A stretch of 64,000 nt of DNA, taken from positions 22,158,981 through 22,222,980 of the forward strand of contig NC_045147.1 in the NCBI RefSeq assembly GCF_008831285.2. The letters are read 5' to 3'. Positions 47,911-59,842 of the stretch are shown piece by piece. The notes under the pieces were generated by a model. That model had not been told where the DNA came from, ran no database searches, and worked only from the letters and a program-made list of their open reading frames with translations. Every line of letters begins with the position of its first letter. Position 1 is the stretch's first letter. The DNA is from Nymphaea colorata (Eukaryota; Streptophyta; Magnoliopsida; Nymphaeales; Nymphaeaceae). A program made the translations under genes and the position numbers.

Positions 47911-50900
47911 TTATCTTAGATCAACAACATCAAAATCTAATTTTGGGTCCATGTAAACATGAGAACAATGTTCATATATCGAGCTCCCGTCTGAAGGAGC
48001 GACGTGTGAATGGAAACCACGCTCTCGGCACTGCCGTATCACCGTAATACCACCAGGGTCTGACAGGTGAAATATGCCATGCTTTCTGGAAAAGCAAAAC
48101 CAGCAAGATATATCAAAAAGAAAATTTACAATAAACTGAACCCAAACATATTGCTACAATAGAGAGAGGGGGGGGGGGGGGGAGAGAGAGAGAGAGAGAG
48201 AGAGAAAACCCTCTAAATATTGATCGCGTACAGGAAATCAACGTCTGTGCTTAGTCAAGTGTGATGTCATGGCTAGTTCACTGGATGCAGAGACGACAAG
48301 CTTTTTTCCTTTCACAAGGCTGAGCAGTGAACAGGCTCTAACAAGGCTCGTTTCTTAAACAAGAAGCCCTTTCCTCAGTCGGTCGTGAACTTATCACGAA
48401 CAGAAACGAGACTAAAGATCCATACGAGCAAGAGCTTTATCAGCCCACCGTGAACGGGCTCATAGCCCGAAAGGGTTTGTTCCATTGTGAGTTGGCTCCT
48501 TCTTTCGAAGTTATTATAAGAAAACTTGAGATGGATACAACAGACATGGTATAATTACAACAATGCGCAGTTTAGACGCATTTGTCTTGAATCCCTAGTT
48601 AAGCGCATGCAAGAAACGGTTGGAGGCATTTTTTGTCTGACCAATCATTGCTTGCGTTTGTCAAGACTTGTTTTCCAAGAAACATGCGATGGATTTAGAG
48701 TAATTCAACAGAAAAGTAAAAGGATTACCGTCAAAGTTTAACATAGTCTACTCTTTAGGAACCCATCAACCACATCAGAGATTATGAATCCTTTGCGATA
48801 ATAAACTATCATAAATGTTATCCAACGCTTCAGATTCAATAAAATAAGAAAAATATAAGATAATGGTTTTTTGCTCAAAACCAACAAAAGTAACATCATA
48901 AGTAGAGAATTACTCTGCAGGTATGTAGTATGTAATAGCATAGTGAGTCAACATGGCACCGAGGTCAGGTCACTGAGCCAAGTTCAACCGAATCCCAGAA
49001 GACTCAGTATGGTCGGCTAAATCAGGCCAGGACCACCAAATTCTAGATTATTTCATTCAGCACCAATTTTAACTAGTATATCACTAAGAAATAACTATAA
49101 TTGTTCAACTAGAAATAAATTAATCTAATGGATGTTCATAAACTATAGTTATCCGATTGTATTTACTTGATAATTACTTGTTATTTTGTGCATATCTTCA
49201 ACTTTTTCATCATTTGTACAGAATGAACACTATTAAAATTTATAAGCTGACCCGAACAAGTTGCTGACTCAACTTGCTGATCTGTGACCCGGTAATCAGC
49301 AGATCTGAGTCTAATTGACAGGTTTGCCAGCCGTCTCACAAGAAGTTATCTAATATTAAGTGTGTACAGCATACATTAGCACAATTAAGACGACAAACAA
49401 CTATTGTCCACACTAAAGCTTATTTACATATCCAGCCAAACGGACTGAACATTGCTGCATGAGCATTGAACTTTTAGACACAAAACCTTACAAGCCCGAA
49501 CAAAGGCAGTGTTTGACAAGAAAAAGATTGTGCTCTTGAAACACATGCTTAGAAAGCATTATATTCTTGTTGGAACATGTTATAATTATGTCCATCGTTT
49601 GATCGTTGGATTTAAGGAATCCAACATCCATAACCACACTATGTTTCCTGGAGAACGAACATAATGTTTTCAGTTTTTTCTTATCAAACGCCCTTGAGGG
49701 AACAAGCTACTCCACTCGTTTCCAGCTACAATTTATCATCATTAGTTATTTTTCATGCATTTGCCGCTTGAGAAACTTTGATGGTCAGACATGAAAACCA
49801 AGCATAAAGCAAAATTGAACTTTTGATGTCTAGACCATCATCACAAATAACGTTCTCAGGCATTTTTCTTAGGTATTCATTTTGAAAGTTTGTTTTTTTT
49901 TCTCTACAAAAATCCAGCAATTGAAAAATTTTTTAAATATAAAAAATAATAGAAAACTATGAAACTTTGAGTTATACTAATATTCTAACAAAATTGACCA
50001 AAATCCAAGATAGTCAGTAAAATTTAAATGACCATAAAATTATAAAATACATTTAAACATTTATAAAAACACAAACTGAAACATTTTATTTGGATTTTTT
50101 TCCAAAGTATCCAATTATTTTTATTTTTATTTATTTCCCCATATTATCACATTTTTTACTTTTTTTAGAAAAAATAGTAATAAATGGTGATATTTCTGAC
50201 AATGATCTAAATATATTGCTTTCAATTCTTCGACCATTAAAAAACTGAATTGCATTTTTATAGTTGAGCACAGTTAACAGCTAACAAAAACAAAGATTTC
50301 ACACGGTGATCCTAAGCTTAATGCGCAAAGGTTTTCCTCAGGCTAGACGGAAATTGTGCTTCATAATTTTGGCATGCCCTCGTGGCATTAGAAAAGGATT
50401 ATAGACTGATGTTGGCTACTAAAACCTGCCCATAAGGCTGTGTTTCTTTTACCGTAGATCTCAAACCCGCAGTGATCTGAGATCCCATGGATTTAAGATC
50501 GGACCTTCCCCCGACCTTCCCCCATCCAACCTTAAATCCATGGTTTTTAGCATGTAGCATAAACTGAGGATCTCTCAAAACACACCAGCCTCGGATCTAT
50601 GGTCTGAGGATACCAAACAGGCAAACACAACCTAAACGAATCAACCAAATGAAAAAGGAAATACCTGGAGACATCAGTAGGTGCCATAACTATAGCAATC
50701 GCCTCAGGTAGCATAATCTGAAAATAGGCAAGAAACTTTCTGTATCAAAATGTACTTGTACTGTGACTTATAACCAGCTTGGAGACATGAAACAAAAAAA
50801 TAAAATAAAATAAAATAAAAAAGAAGTGGCTGACAACTGAGTGCTAAGTAAAAACATGAGTCATAAATTTCTGTTTTTCTAAATTTTCTCTCTTTAACTT

Positions 50901-53413
50901 TTCTTTTTGTTGCTTAATGTGGCAGAGTAAAGTTAAAACTGATCTAGAGAACAGTGCATCCTGTTTATCTTTTGAGCTTCAACAGCCTCTTTCAAGTTAT
51001 CAAACAAAGAAGAAAAATGATTTTCAAAGTTGAAATTACAAATGCTCTTGGGATCAACAGTTACCTGGTAAGAATAATGAGTATGAACATCCACCGAGGA
51101 CATGAAACACGACTGAGTTGGATGTGTCTGAAAATCAGAACTGTAGCAAATCAACAAAAGGGTCTCTCCATGATCAACAAACAGATAACTGAAAGACTAG
51201 CATGAAAATGACCCTGAAATTTCGTGTAAATTGTTTGACGAAGTTTGTTGACTGTATGAACGTGATCACTTAAGTTCATTGAAAAAATAATAAGCAAATC
51301 ATATTATATTAACACATGATTGGCAATGTCGAAAATTTTTACCGAAGACACATTAAACGTGGAATAAGTTTTGTCAAATTTGCTACAGCCTCTACCAAAC
51401 AAAAAATGCATCTAGTAATCTAGAAGCACCTTGTGAAAGTCAGGGCCTTCTGAACCTGTGATCGCTGGTCACAAGATAACCAACAGTCACGGGCTGCGAA
51501 ATCAAAGGCTTTGACAAATAGCAAGTGAACCCGATGATGCTGGTGACAAAATTCATATAAAAAATGCACCATTTTTGGCAAAAAAATCAGGCTAACAAAG
51601 TTGGTTTCATCATACAATAAAAGAATAAACGCTTATTCCTTGTCTAATACCTAATGTTCAAATATAACATCAGAAATGCCATGATTGAAAAATGAAAACT
51701 AATGCATAAGCAGAACAGACATCATTTAAATCATAGAGATTTGGAAAAAGGAGCACGACTGAAAATCTCACATGAATCCATCCAAGAGGGAAAAGAGAAC
51801 GCTGATCTTGCACATCAAAAATTTCTTCTTCATTGGTTGTCTGACACTAAGGCACAAGAGCAACTTCACAGTTAAAACAGTAGTGACAATAGAAGAATGA
51901 AGATATCAAAAAGCAAGATAGGTTAAAAACTTCAGTCATGCTGCAGAATCTCTTACTGTATCAGATGTTGACTCTTGTTTTGGGATTATCAATGTAGTAA
52001 TAGAGAATTTTCTATTTTTCTGCAAATTTTTAACGATCAGAAAAAAAAAAAAAAAACAGTGCAGTGTAAACCATATGAGGTTAACCAACAAAATCATACT
52101 TACTAATGAACCAGCAAGAATACCACAAGTTTCTAAATTCCTCTTTGTATTTTTTTGTGCCAACCTCATGAAGTCCTCCATGATCTTCACTGGCTAAAAA
52201 GAAAAAAGAAAAAAAAAAAAACATAACTACCACTGAGACATTGAACTCTAATGCAAGAAATGCAGGTCAGCATCTAACAAACAAATCATAAAAATGGGTG
52301 TGTCCGAGACTTTTAGGCAATTGACCAACCCACAAAATAAGCTTTAAGGTAATAGTAACCACAAATGAACTACATATGCACATGAAGTGGTATTCCATCA
52401 CAGAGACATATGCGCAACACTTTTTTTTCCCTTTGTTATTGACAACTAAAATGTAGGAGCTTACTAAGTGCAGCCGCAACAAAGTTTTAGAACGATCAGG
52501 GCCATCACATGAAGATAATGCAGGTCCAGGAGTTGGATCAGCAACTTCTGAAGGTGGGATTGGATTAAACACCTCTACTTGAGCCAGAACAGGAGGAGGA
52601 GTGGGCTGCCTAATAACAATGGGCTCGGTAGAGCTTATGCCTGTGTCACTAGGAACTGTCTGCAGGAGCTTCTCCTCAGGTAGTGACCATCGTCCATCAT
52701 CAAGAGAGAGAACTGAATCCATGGCAGACATACCCACTTCTGAATCACCACATTTTTCAGTTACAGCGCCCTCTTGCCCAACATGGTTTATACTGTCAAC
52801 CATGAAAAGACAGAGAATGTCAAATTGCAGCATTTTCAAAGGCCACTAAAAGACAGTTTTAATGAAGTAAGGTCTTTGGGGAGTGATACAAAATTTCAGG
52901 CCCAACAACCTAGAAATGTCAAATTCTTTGTACAGTGACCCACGTATTCATTGTATGAAGCACTAGAAAATTCAGGCCAATATCTTCACCTTGGGATTTC
53001 AACTGGAGCCAGGTCCATGTTATCAGGATACTGAACCTGTAGAGGGAAAAAAAAAATACATGATGACTAACAAATTGCAGTGAAAAAGTTTCAAGAATAA
53101 AGAATGCAAGAACTATACCCTTGTACCAGTCACAGGCGGCTGCCATTGACCACGAAGACCATTTGGTCCCAAAATGGAATGCCTAGACAATGTTTCCTCC
53201 TTTGGACGGGGGAAGCTGAAAGACAAAAAGAACTATAAATGCCTATATGTCTCATGCAATCACATGCCAAACATTCACATGCATCGCTATATTTATATAT
53301 TTAACTGCAGATGAAGTCATGCATGTGTCTTCTCACTTTTAAGATTTAATATCTATTAACTTATTAAGTGCCACCATAAGACAATTTCTGAGTTATTTTA
53401 TGTGCCTGCATGT

Positions 53414-53444
<31 letters not shown>

Positions 53445-56400
53445 GGGGGGGAGGAGAGAGAGAGAGCTATAAAGAGAGAGGGAGGGACAGAGAATTTTAT
53501 TATCATATAACCACAAATTTGTGGTGGTACAGTTGATGTATATAAATTGAAATTTTCAAATTTCAACCATTGGATCATGGCTATTTACTATTTTCATCTG
53601 CTGAACATGAGACCGACATGATTCTTGAACCATTTGTAAGCCATCACCATCATCCCAACTTGTGACAATTGGTTTTGCACTAACAAAATGGAAGTGGTTA
53701 AACTCACCCTATGGTAATTTAACATATTCCAGTTTTCTAAATGTACATTTATGTCTGGTGGCATATTGAACATGTACCTTTTCATTACATACATCCCTAT
53801 CTATCTCAACCTTTTAGGGTGTGTTTGGATGCATGCCAAAAATGGCATGTTGCAGCCAAAAACCCATTTTGCCTCCAAAATGCCATTTTCTGCATGTTTT
53901 TCAACAATTGACACTTCTTTTCCCAGAAAGGATATCACTTCCAATAACAAAAGTGAAAAGATCGGAACTTAATATGAGTCTAGTTGCACATCATCATTCT
54001 TAAAAGAAGGATAACTGTACCTCCAAACCACTCAAAACTTCCGGATGTTATTTTCAAACCAATAGTTCAGATAAGATAGAGTAAAGCCCCAAGTGCACGG
54101 GTATCTGATTGAACAATTCCACATGCATTGAAATGCTACGTACCCAAAGGCACCATGATGTGTGTCAACTACCAACAAACAAACGTATTTCATTTCTTCC
54201 TGCTAACATCTAACAATAATCAAGATGAGAACATACAGTTTGTAGTTTTGTCTATGAAGTGCTCTGTTCAAATCTTCTTGCACAAGCCCATTGCTATATT
54301 TCCTTGAAGCCTGAGGTGCACCAGTTTCTGAAATAGTCACGACCATCTATGGAGCAATGTGAAAGATACCATAAGCCTCAGATACATTAAAAGAAAGCAA
54401 TTTTTCATTTTATATGAAACAATTTTTTTTAAAGAATAAAATGGTCCTTACAAGTACAAACAATTTATATAGTAAACATGGAACTTTAAAAATCAGTCAT
54501 AGCAAGACATACAAAACCATTTCCTGTAACCAAACTGTGCATGTTAAAATAAATATCTACAGACGTACTTGTCTTTTCCCAGGCCATGAGTTGGATGCTT
54601 GGTTCCTAGTTGGAGGCCATTCATAAGAAGAATCAAATGAAGTGCATGCCATCTTATCCTGCACATCAAGTTCAGCAAGATGCTGCCGATTCAATTCATC
54701 AATTTCACGCTGGACATGGGGTTTCAATGTCTCTAGCTCCCTTATTGCATCGACTAGCTTCTGCAAGAGAAAATCAAAAGATTAAAATAGCTTTATAAGT
54801 GAATAAACGCATTCTTATCCTATAAGAATAAATTAAAGGTAGATCTTACACAGATTAATCTCGTCTTACCTTTTTAAAAGTATTTTTTTCTATTGAAAGG
54901 AGCACCTTGTAATCCCGATGACATGGTATAGTCTCAGAAACCAGACTGCAAACAGAGGACAGGGTGATACTAAATATCGAGTAAAGGAATTACATGACAA
55001 TTGACAATTAATTTTTACTTTGAATAACAACAACATTGAGAAGTCAAGTGGCTACTAAACCAAGCAAATATGTAGCAACAGATGTACAGGAGATGGCCAA
55101 ACTGCTTACCTTGAATATCTGAGAAGAATCACATAAAGGTCAATGATATTCTTTTCTTCCCGATATATATCAGCCTAGACATGACGAAATTTTGTTTGTG
55201 AAAATCAAACATTCAATACATGAATACAATGAAATAAGAAGGAACTTTAAATAATCAGATACATTTGGAATGCAAAATGCATATTCTTCTTGTTTATCCA
55301 TTACAACATAGGAGGGCCACCTTGGCACCCAACTCAAAACATAAATACCTTACCTGAAAGTCTTAGTAGCCAAGAAGTGCACCTAGGCACCTGGCTAGCC
55401 ATCTATTTACTGGGTGGGCTACATAGGTACCCAACTCAAAAAAAAAAAAAAACAAATTCCTTCCCCACTTTTTCTCCTTCTTCTTCTACTTTTTACCTTT
55501 CCCTCATTCTTTTTTTTTTCTCTCTCTCTTCTCGTTCTTCTTTTTCTTCTCCTTCTCATTCTTCTTCTTCATCATCGTCCTATTTTTTCTCCTTCCATTT
55601 AATATTTTTGGTCCGCCTAGTGCTTTTGAATATTAAGATAAGAACCAAGACCATTGAAACTATGGATATCGAATGCAACTGTCGTCCAGTGTTAATTATT
55701 AACAGGCCAAGAAATCAATGCCATGACTCCAGTAAAAATGAAAAGTCAACCTGTCTCTAAGATAAAGACACTCGCTTCTCAATCTTATGAGCTCTTAGTA
55801 ATCACAATTTATTTACATACTTATGTAAGAACATATAAACATGAATTTGTGTATAAATCAGTGCATAAGTATCCTTTTCCAACAAAAACACTCGGTGCTG
55901 ATGTCTATGTGAGAAATAACTACTGCTTTGTCATCCTCAAGGCATTCATAGTACTCAAATTTTCTACTGCCTTCAACAAAACTCGTTGGTAATATGGGCA
56001 TCAGGACTCAGGATTCACAAATGATCCAAGTTGTTGATCCACTAACTTGTCATATCATAAGAGAAACAATCTTTGATAGTGGCACATATAATATACCAAA
56101 CACACCATCCAGAAAAACCTTGATCCAGGACTTCCTAAGACATGCTATTCCATAAACACTTTTACCATAGTTAATAAACCAGTTTCACTATGCACCAAAA
56201 AAAGTTAAATTTACTTGTTAAAAACTTCTTTAAACTCTTCAGCGTCACTCCATGTCCAACATCAATAAAAATGTTGCCTTCCTATGACAGAATATGAAAC
56301 AAATGAAGAGCCCAGTAACCATCTCAATTGGTGACAATAGTCGAATAGTGATTTACAGGGATGCATGTTCGTTCACCTAATAAAACAAATATCCACAACA

Positions 56401-57404
56401 CACTGCCTGTCTTCACGGCAGTCTTAGCCAGAACAGTATTACGAATCATGGACTAGTACCCGAGTGCATATGTAATCAGTCCAGTGTGATGGATAGGTGC
56501 TGCTGAAGTTTCAAATGACAACAATAACGCTGTCGATGTCCAATACATAAGATTACATTATTAACGCCAATATTAACGCCGGTGATGACGCGATAGTAAT
56601 AGACTAATAGTGGTGATGGAAGCAACAGAATAACTAGCAATAGGTACAATATGCTGATGCTGATAAATGCTTTGAGAAGGTAGACATGTCAAAACTAGAT
56701 GCCCGTGTCATGGCATTATAGATCCGCATCTCTTTAATATGATAAGTTCATTAAAGACCAAAGTAGAATGAAAGCATAAGGCACGGCTTCAAACCATCCC
56801 ATAAAAAATATATGAATACATTGAAAATATAAAACATCACGGCATTGCGTTTTTGTGATAGACGGGACATGGAACCTCGTAGTATAGACGACAAATGGAA
56901 CCTCGTAGAGAACCCCCCAAGAGAAATTACATAAACTTTCAACTATAATCATGGCAATAAAAGAGAGAGAGAGAGAACAAAGGCACCACCACTCTGCCAA
57001 CGCAAATACTAGGCAAAGCCACTTAAACAAGTCAATAAAGCAAAATACAAATCAATATCGTTTCACAGATTAAGTACGAAAAGGAGATCAGGAGCTGCTC
57101 AGCATAAAACGCTCCCCTTCAACTTTATTTCGAGTTCACCATCCAACTTTATGAATTCACCCTGGGGTTTCGGCTCAATTCATGCGATCGTGGGTAAATG
57201 AAACCCTAAGCAAAACAAAAGGGACACCCTCGCCCTAAAATTCTCTTAGAATCCCTGCTAAGGATATGCTTGAGAGAGAAAGAGAGAGACCTGTCGGAGA
57301 AGGCTATCGGCGATGCGGTAGTAGTAACGAAGGGATATACGATTGTCGATGTCGAGCCTCCGGGTCTGAGCGGAAACGTTGATGGCCCGCGCCGGAAACT
57401 TCAT
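47911..57404 (-). CDS. AMSH3: AMSH-like ubiquitin thioesterase 3 (JAMM deubiquitinase), 513 aa, 14 exons
   Basis: Zinc deubiquitinase that trims ubiquitin chains on cargo at endosomes and works with ESCRT-III. Exons: 57291-57404, 55110-55174, 54870-54945, 54569-54760, 54237-54346, 53119-53215, 52990-53036, 52465-52792, 52104-52193, 51957-52019, 51772-51840, 51065-51127, 50665-50717, 47911-48085; all GT..AG, in phase, 1542 nt. The N-terminal MIT-like helical domain has DNRISLRYYYRIADSLLRQ and EEKNIIDLYVILLRYSSL. The middle has the plant AMSH block SRHSILGPNGLRGQWQPP. The JAMM core is complete: E364 (NLETCG), H417 and H419 (GWIHTHPTQSCFMSSVD), D430. The C-terminus GFHSHVAPSDGSSIYEHCSH, ending DVVDLR, is family-typical. 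Intron 1 (2.1 kb) and intron 13 (2.6 kb) hold repeats and a MITE. Exon 5 start at 54346 is the least certain junction. AMSH3 over AMSH1/2 rests on length and the full N-terminus. Confidence 0.95.
48168..48204. repeat. Poly(G) run followed by (AG)n in AMSH intron 13
   Basis: About 15 G, then about 11 AG units. The same compound structure occurs in another intron of this gene at 53411-53466. Confidence 0.9.
50436..50632. mobile_element. Tourist-like (PIF/Harbinger) MITE, 197 bp, in AMSH intron 13
   Basis: Left end GGCTGTGTTTCTTTT and right end, reverse-complemented, GGTTGTGTTTGCCTGTTT form an inverted repeat close to the GGSTGTGTTTGG termini of Tourist elements. Both sides carry the 3-bp TAA (50433-50435 and 50633-50635), the target duplication expected for this superfamily. 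Inside, CATGGATTTAAG pairs with CTTAAATCCATG, so the element can fold back. No coding capacity. Confidence 0.75.
53411..53466. repeat. (GT)n-poly(G)-(GA)n compound microsatellite in AMSH intron 5
   Basis: About eight GT units, then 24 to 25 consecutive G, then GA repeats. It lies in the 1-kb intron between the exons at 54237-54346 and 53119-53215. Confidence 0.9.
55480..55610. repeat. Pyrimidine-rich low-complexity tract in AMSH intron 1
   Basis: A long C/T stretch with TTCTTC units, preceded by a poly(A) run at 55439-55452. Two segments ending CACCCAACTCAAAA-like (about 55326 and 55432) suggest an older duplication of about 105 bp next to it. Confidence 0.6.
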
Positions 57405-58378
57405 GCTGAATTACCGGAGAACGGCGGGCTAGGGGATCTTCCTCCCGGGAGTTTTTCTTCCCCCTTTATCTTGGCGCGGTCAACACGCACCCCTCCCGCC
57501 CCGAACTTCGTACCGGCCGTCGGCCCCTCGCCCGCCCGCCCGGCGCCCACCCCTTTTAAACGCGGTTTTCTCAGATCGGTGGATTTAATAATGCCGGTAG
57601 TTGGTAGGAACCCGTATCACAATGACACCAGCAGACCAGACTCATGCCCACACGTACGTAACGTTTAGTGAAATTGAAAGTGAACTTAAGTTGAACTTGT
57701 GATTTGGAAGCGAAAAAAAATCAATAAAAGTTTAAAGTATTTGTTATTAAAATCCTCGTTCCATCTTAGCCAACAAGGGATTAGATAGGCTAACCGTATC
57801 GGTTTTAGTATACACAAGGACTAGTGGCCGATCGGGCCATCCAGGGACATTAGACACGCATTGAGTTGCTTTACATAAGTTGGATTGGCATCTTATGAAG
57901 AAATTGGATCCGATTGGATTTGGTTGAAATAAATGTTTAATCGGATTTAAATTGAGTTTTAAATAAACATAAATTCTCCGTACATTTTGAAATTGGCTTT
58001 TTAATATGACATAATGTGTTTTAAATACATAGCTGAATTTAAAAGTCTGATTTGGACCGGAATAAGATTGTGAGTTTAAAAGTCAGATTCGGATATGAAG
58101 ATGTACTTTTCTTCACTAGCATTCAAAAACGAATTTGAATCCAAATACATGAACATCCCATAAATCAAATATTGTATCCGATCCATTAACATTCCTATCC
58201 CGTGAAAGTAACGTGTGAGCTAAGCCCAAACTTAATAAATTATACAACGTTTCAAGCATTCTCCGGTCGTGGATTCGCGGATGAACATGAGTTTTAGCTA
58301 CAGACTGTACCGGAACGAGAATGAGATTCTTCACAACGATCGGCTTCACATCGCGGCTAGGGGAAACTTCCTTCTGTG
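57405..58378. other. Shared upstream region of the AMSH and PPR genes
   Basis: The two genes are divergent, with start codons 974 bases apart. The AMSH side (57405-57560) is GC-rich and shows no TATA box. The PPR side is AT-rich and largely made of a dispersed repeat copy (57900-58200). Either two separate promoters or one bidirectional promoter could lie here; the sequence does not decide. Confidence 0.6.
57900..58200 (-). repeat. Dispersed repeat family G, copy 3
   Basis: On the minus strand it begins GGATAGGAATGTTAATGGAT-CGGATAC, then TTTATGGGATGTTCATG, GAATCTGACTTTTAAA, and later CATTTATTTCAACCAAATCC. It matches the 37271-37620 copy block by block. It ends about 180 bases before the PPR start codon. 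Confidence 0.65.
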
Positions 58379-59842
58379 ATGAGCGGCCAGGCGGCCGAGC
58401 GGCGGATACTTAGCGCGCTTCACGGACGGAAAAGCCGAACTCACCTCGCGGAGATACTCGCGCAGTTCGTCCGCCATGGCCTCGACCAGTCCAACCTCGT
58501 CATCTCTCACTTCGCGGCAGTCTGCTCCTCTCTCTCCAGAATGCGATACGCCCGGCTCCTTTTCGACCGAATGGAGAACCCCAACATCTTGTTATTCAAT
58601 TCCATGATCAGAGGGTATTCGCAGTCGGGGCCCTTCGAAGAATCATTCCGTTTTTTTCGCAATCTTCAAGCTCGAGAGATATCGCCCGATGATTTCACGT
58701 TCCCGCCTCTACTGCGTGCCTCTTGCGAATTGGGCAGTCTTTGTTTCGGTCGGGGGATACATGGACAGATAGAGAAGGTCGGATTTAATGCTGAAGGGGC
58801 AGTTCAGGTCGGACTTGTAGAATTGTACGTGGGATGCGAGCATATGGCCGATGCACAAAAAGTGTTCGATAGTATGGTCCGAAGGAACGCGATCGTATGG
58901 AACGTTATGATAGGTGGCTACTTCAAATCAGGCAATGTTGGGATTGCGCTGAAGATGTTTGATCAAATGGTGGAGAGAACTGTTGTATCATGGAACGTGG
59001 TAATTTCCGGGCTTGCTCAAAAGGGTCTGTCGGATGAGGCTCTGGAGATGTTCAGAAAATTGTGTGAGCAGGGAACTAAGCCTGACGATGCAACAATAGT
59101 AGCCGTGTTGCCTGTTTGTGCTCAACTTGGTGCTTTAAAACTCGGCAGATGGATTCATGAGAAAGTTGTAGAGAATGGACACAAACAAAATGTTTCGGTT
59201 ATGAATGCACTTGTAGATATGTATGCAAAATGTGGAGATTTGGAGACGGCCCGTAGTGTGTTCAATGAAATACCTCAGAAGAATGTAATCTCTTGGAATT
59301 CGATGATTATGGGCTTTTCTATTAATGGACAAGGAGAGCTTGCCATTAAGATGTTTGAGGAGATGAAGAGGAGTGGAACAGAGCCGAACAGTGTGACAAT
59401 TATTGGGGTTCTCACTGGCTGTACCCATTCTGGATTGGTGCAAACGGGCCGGGAGATTTTCAATTCAATGGAAAGATTGCACCGAATCGAGCCAAGTCTT
59501 GAACATTATGGATGTATGGTGGATCTTCTAGGCCGTTACGGGTTCCTAAAGGAAGCTCATGCATTGATAAGAAGCATGCCCATGAAATCGAACGCTGCAA
59601 TTTGGGGTGCACTACTTAGTGCTTGTAGACTTCATGGAAATGTAGAGCTAGCTGAAGGAGCAACTAACAAGCTCATTGAGCTTGAACCTTCTAATTCTGG
59701 GAATTATGTGTTGCTATCAAATATATATGCTGAAGCAGGTCAATGGGATGAAGCTGAAAAAGTGAGAGCGATGATGAAGGAGATGAGCATACGAAAGGAA
59801 CCTGGGAATAGTGCATTTTCAGAAAGTGTAATGGTGCGCTAG
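58379..59842 (+). CDS. PLS-class pentatricopeptide repeat protein, E subgroup, 487 aa, intronless
   Basis: Organelle RNA-binding protein; E-class members usually specify C-to-U editing sites in plastid or mitochondrial RNA, working with DYW-type partners. The start is the ATG at 58379 (MSGQAAERRILSALHG). About nine PPR units follow, with typical cores such as NPNILLFNSMIRGYSQSG, RNAIVWNVMIGGYFKSG, RTVVSWNVVISGLAQKG, NVSVMNALVDMYAKCGDLE and KNVISWNSMIMGFSINGQG. The C-terminal E domain is present (AIWGALLSACRLHGNVELAE, NSGNYVLLSNIYAEAGQWDE), but the chain stops shortly after at SAFSESVMVR, so there is no complete E+ and no DYW deaminase domain. Lack of introns is normal for this family. From memory the N-terminal LHGRKSRTHLAEI...RHGL...SN pattern resembles Arabidopsis At1g09190; that needs a search. 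No strong targeting-peptide signature is obvious by eye. Confidence 0.93.
   Translation: MSGQAAERRILSALHGRKSRTHLAEILAQFVRHGLDQSNLVISHFAAVCSSLSRMRYARLLFDRMENPNILLFNSMIRGYSQSGPFEESFRFFRNLQAREISPDDFTFPPLLRASCELGSLCFGRGIHGQIEKVGFNAEGAVQVGLVELYVGCEHMADAQKVFDSMVRRNAIVWNVMIGGYFKSGNVGIALKMFDQMVERTVVSWNVVISGLAQKGLSDEALEMFRKLCEQGTKPDDATIVAVLPVCAQLGALKLGRWIHEKVVENGHKQNVSVMNALVDMYAKCGDLETARSVFNEIPQKNVISWNSMIMGFSINGQGELAIKMFEEMKRSGTEPNSVTIIGVLTGCTHSGLVQTGREIFNSMERLHRIEPSLEHYGCMVDLLGRYGFLKEAHALIRSMPMKSNAAIWGALLSACRLHGNVELAEGATNKLIELEPSNSGNYVLLSNIYAEAGQWDEAEKVRAMMKEMSIRKEPGNSAFSESVMVR

Noticed and set aside
55290-55760. 156-codon plus-strand frame in AMSH intron 1
   Set aside because: Mostly translation of the pyrimidine-rich tract (Ser/Phe/Leu runs) inside an intron of a well-supported gene.
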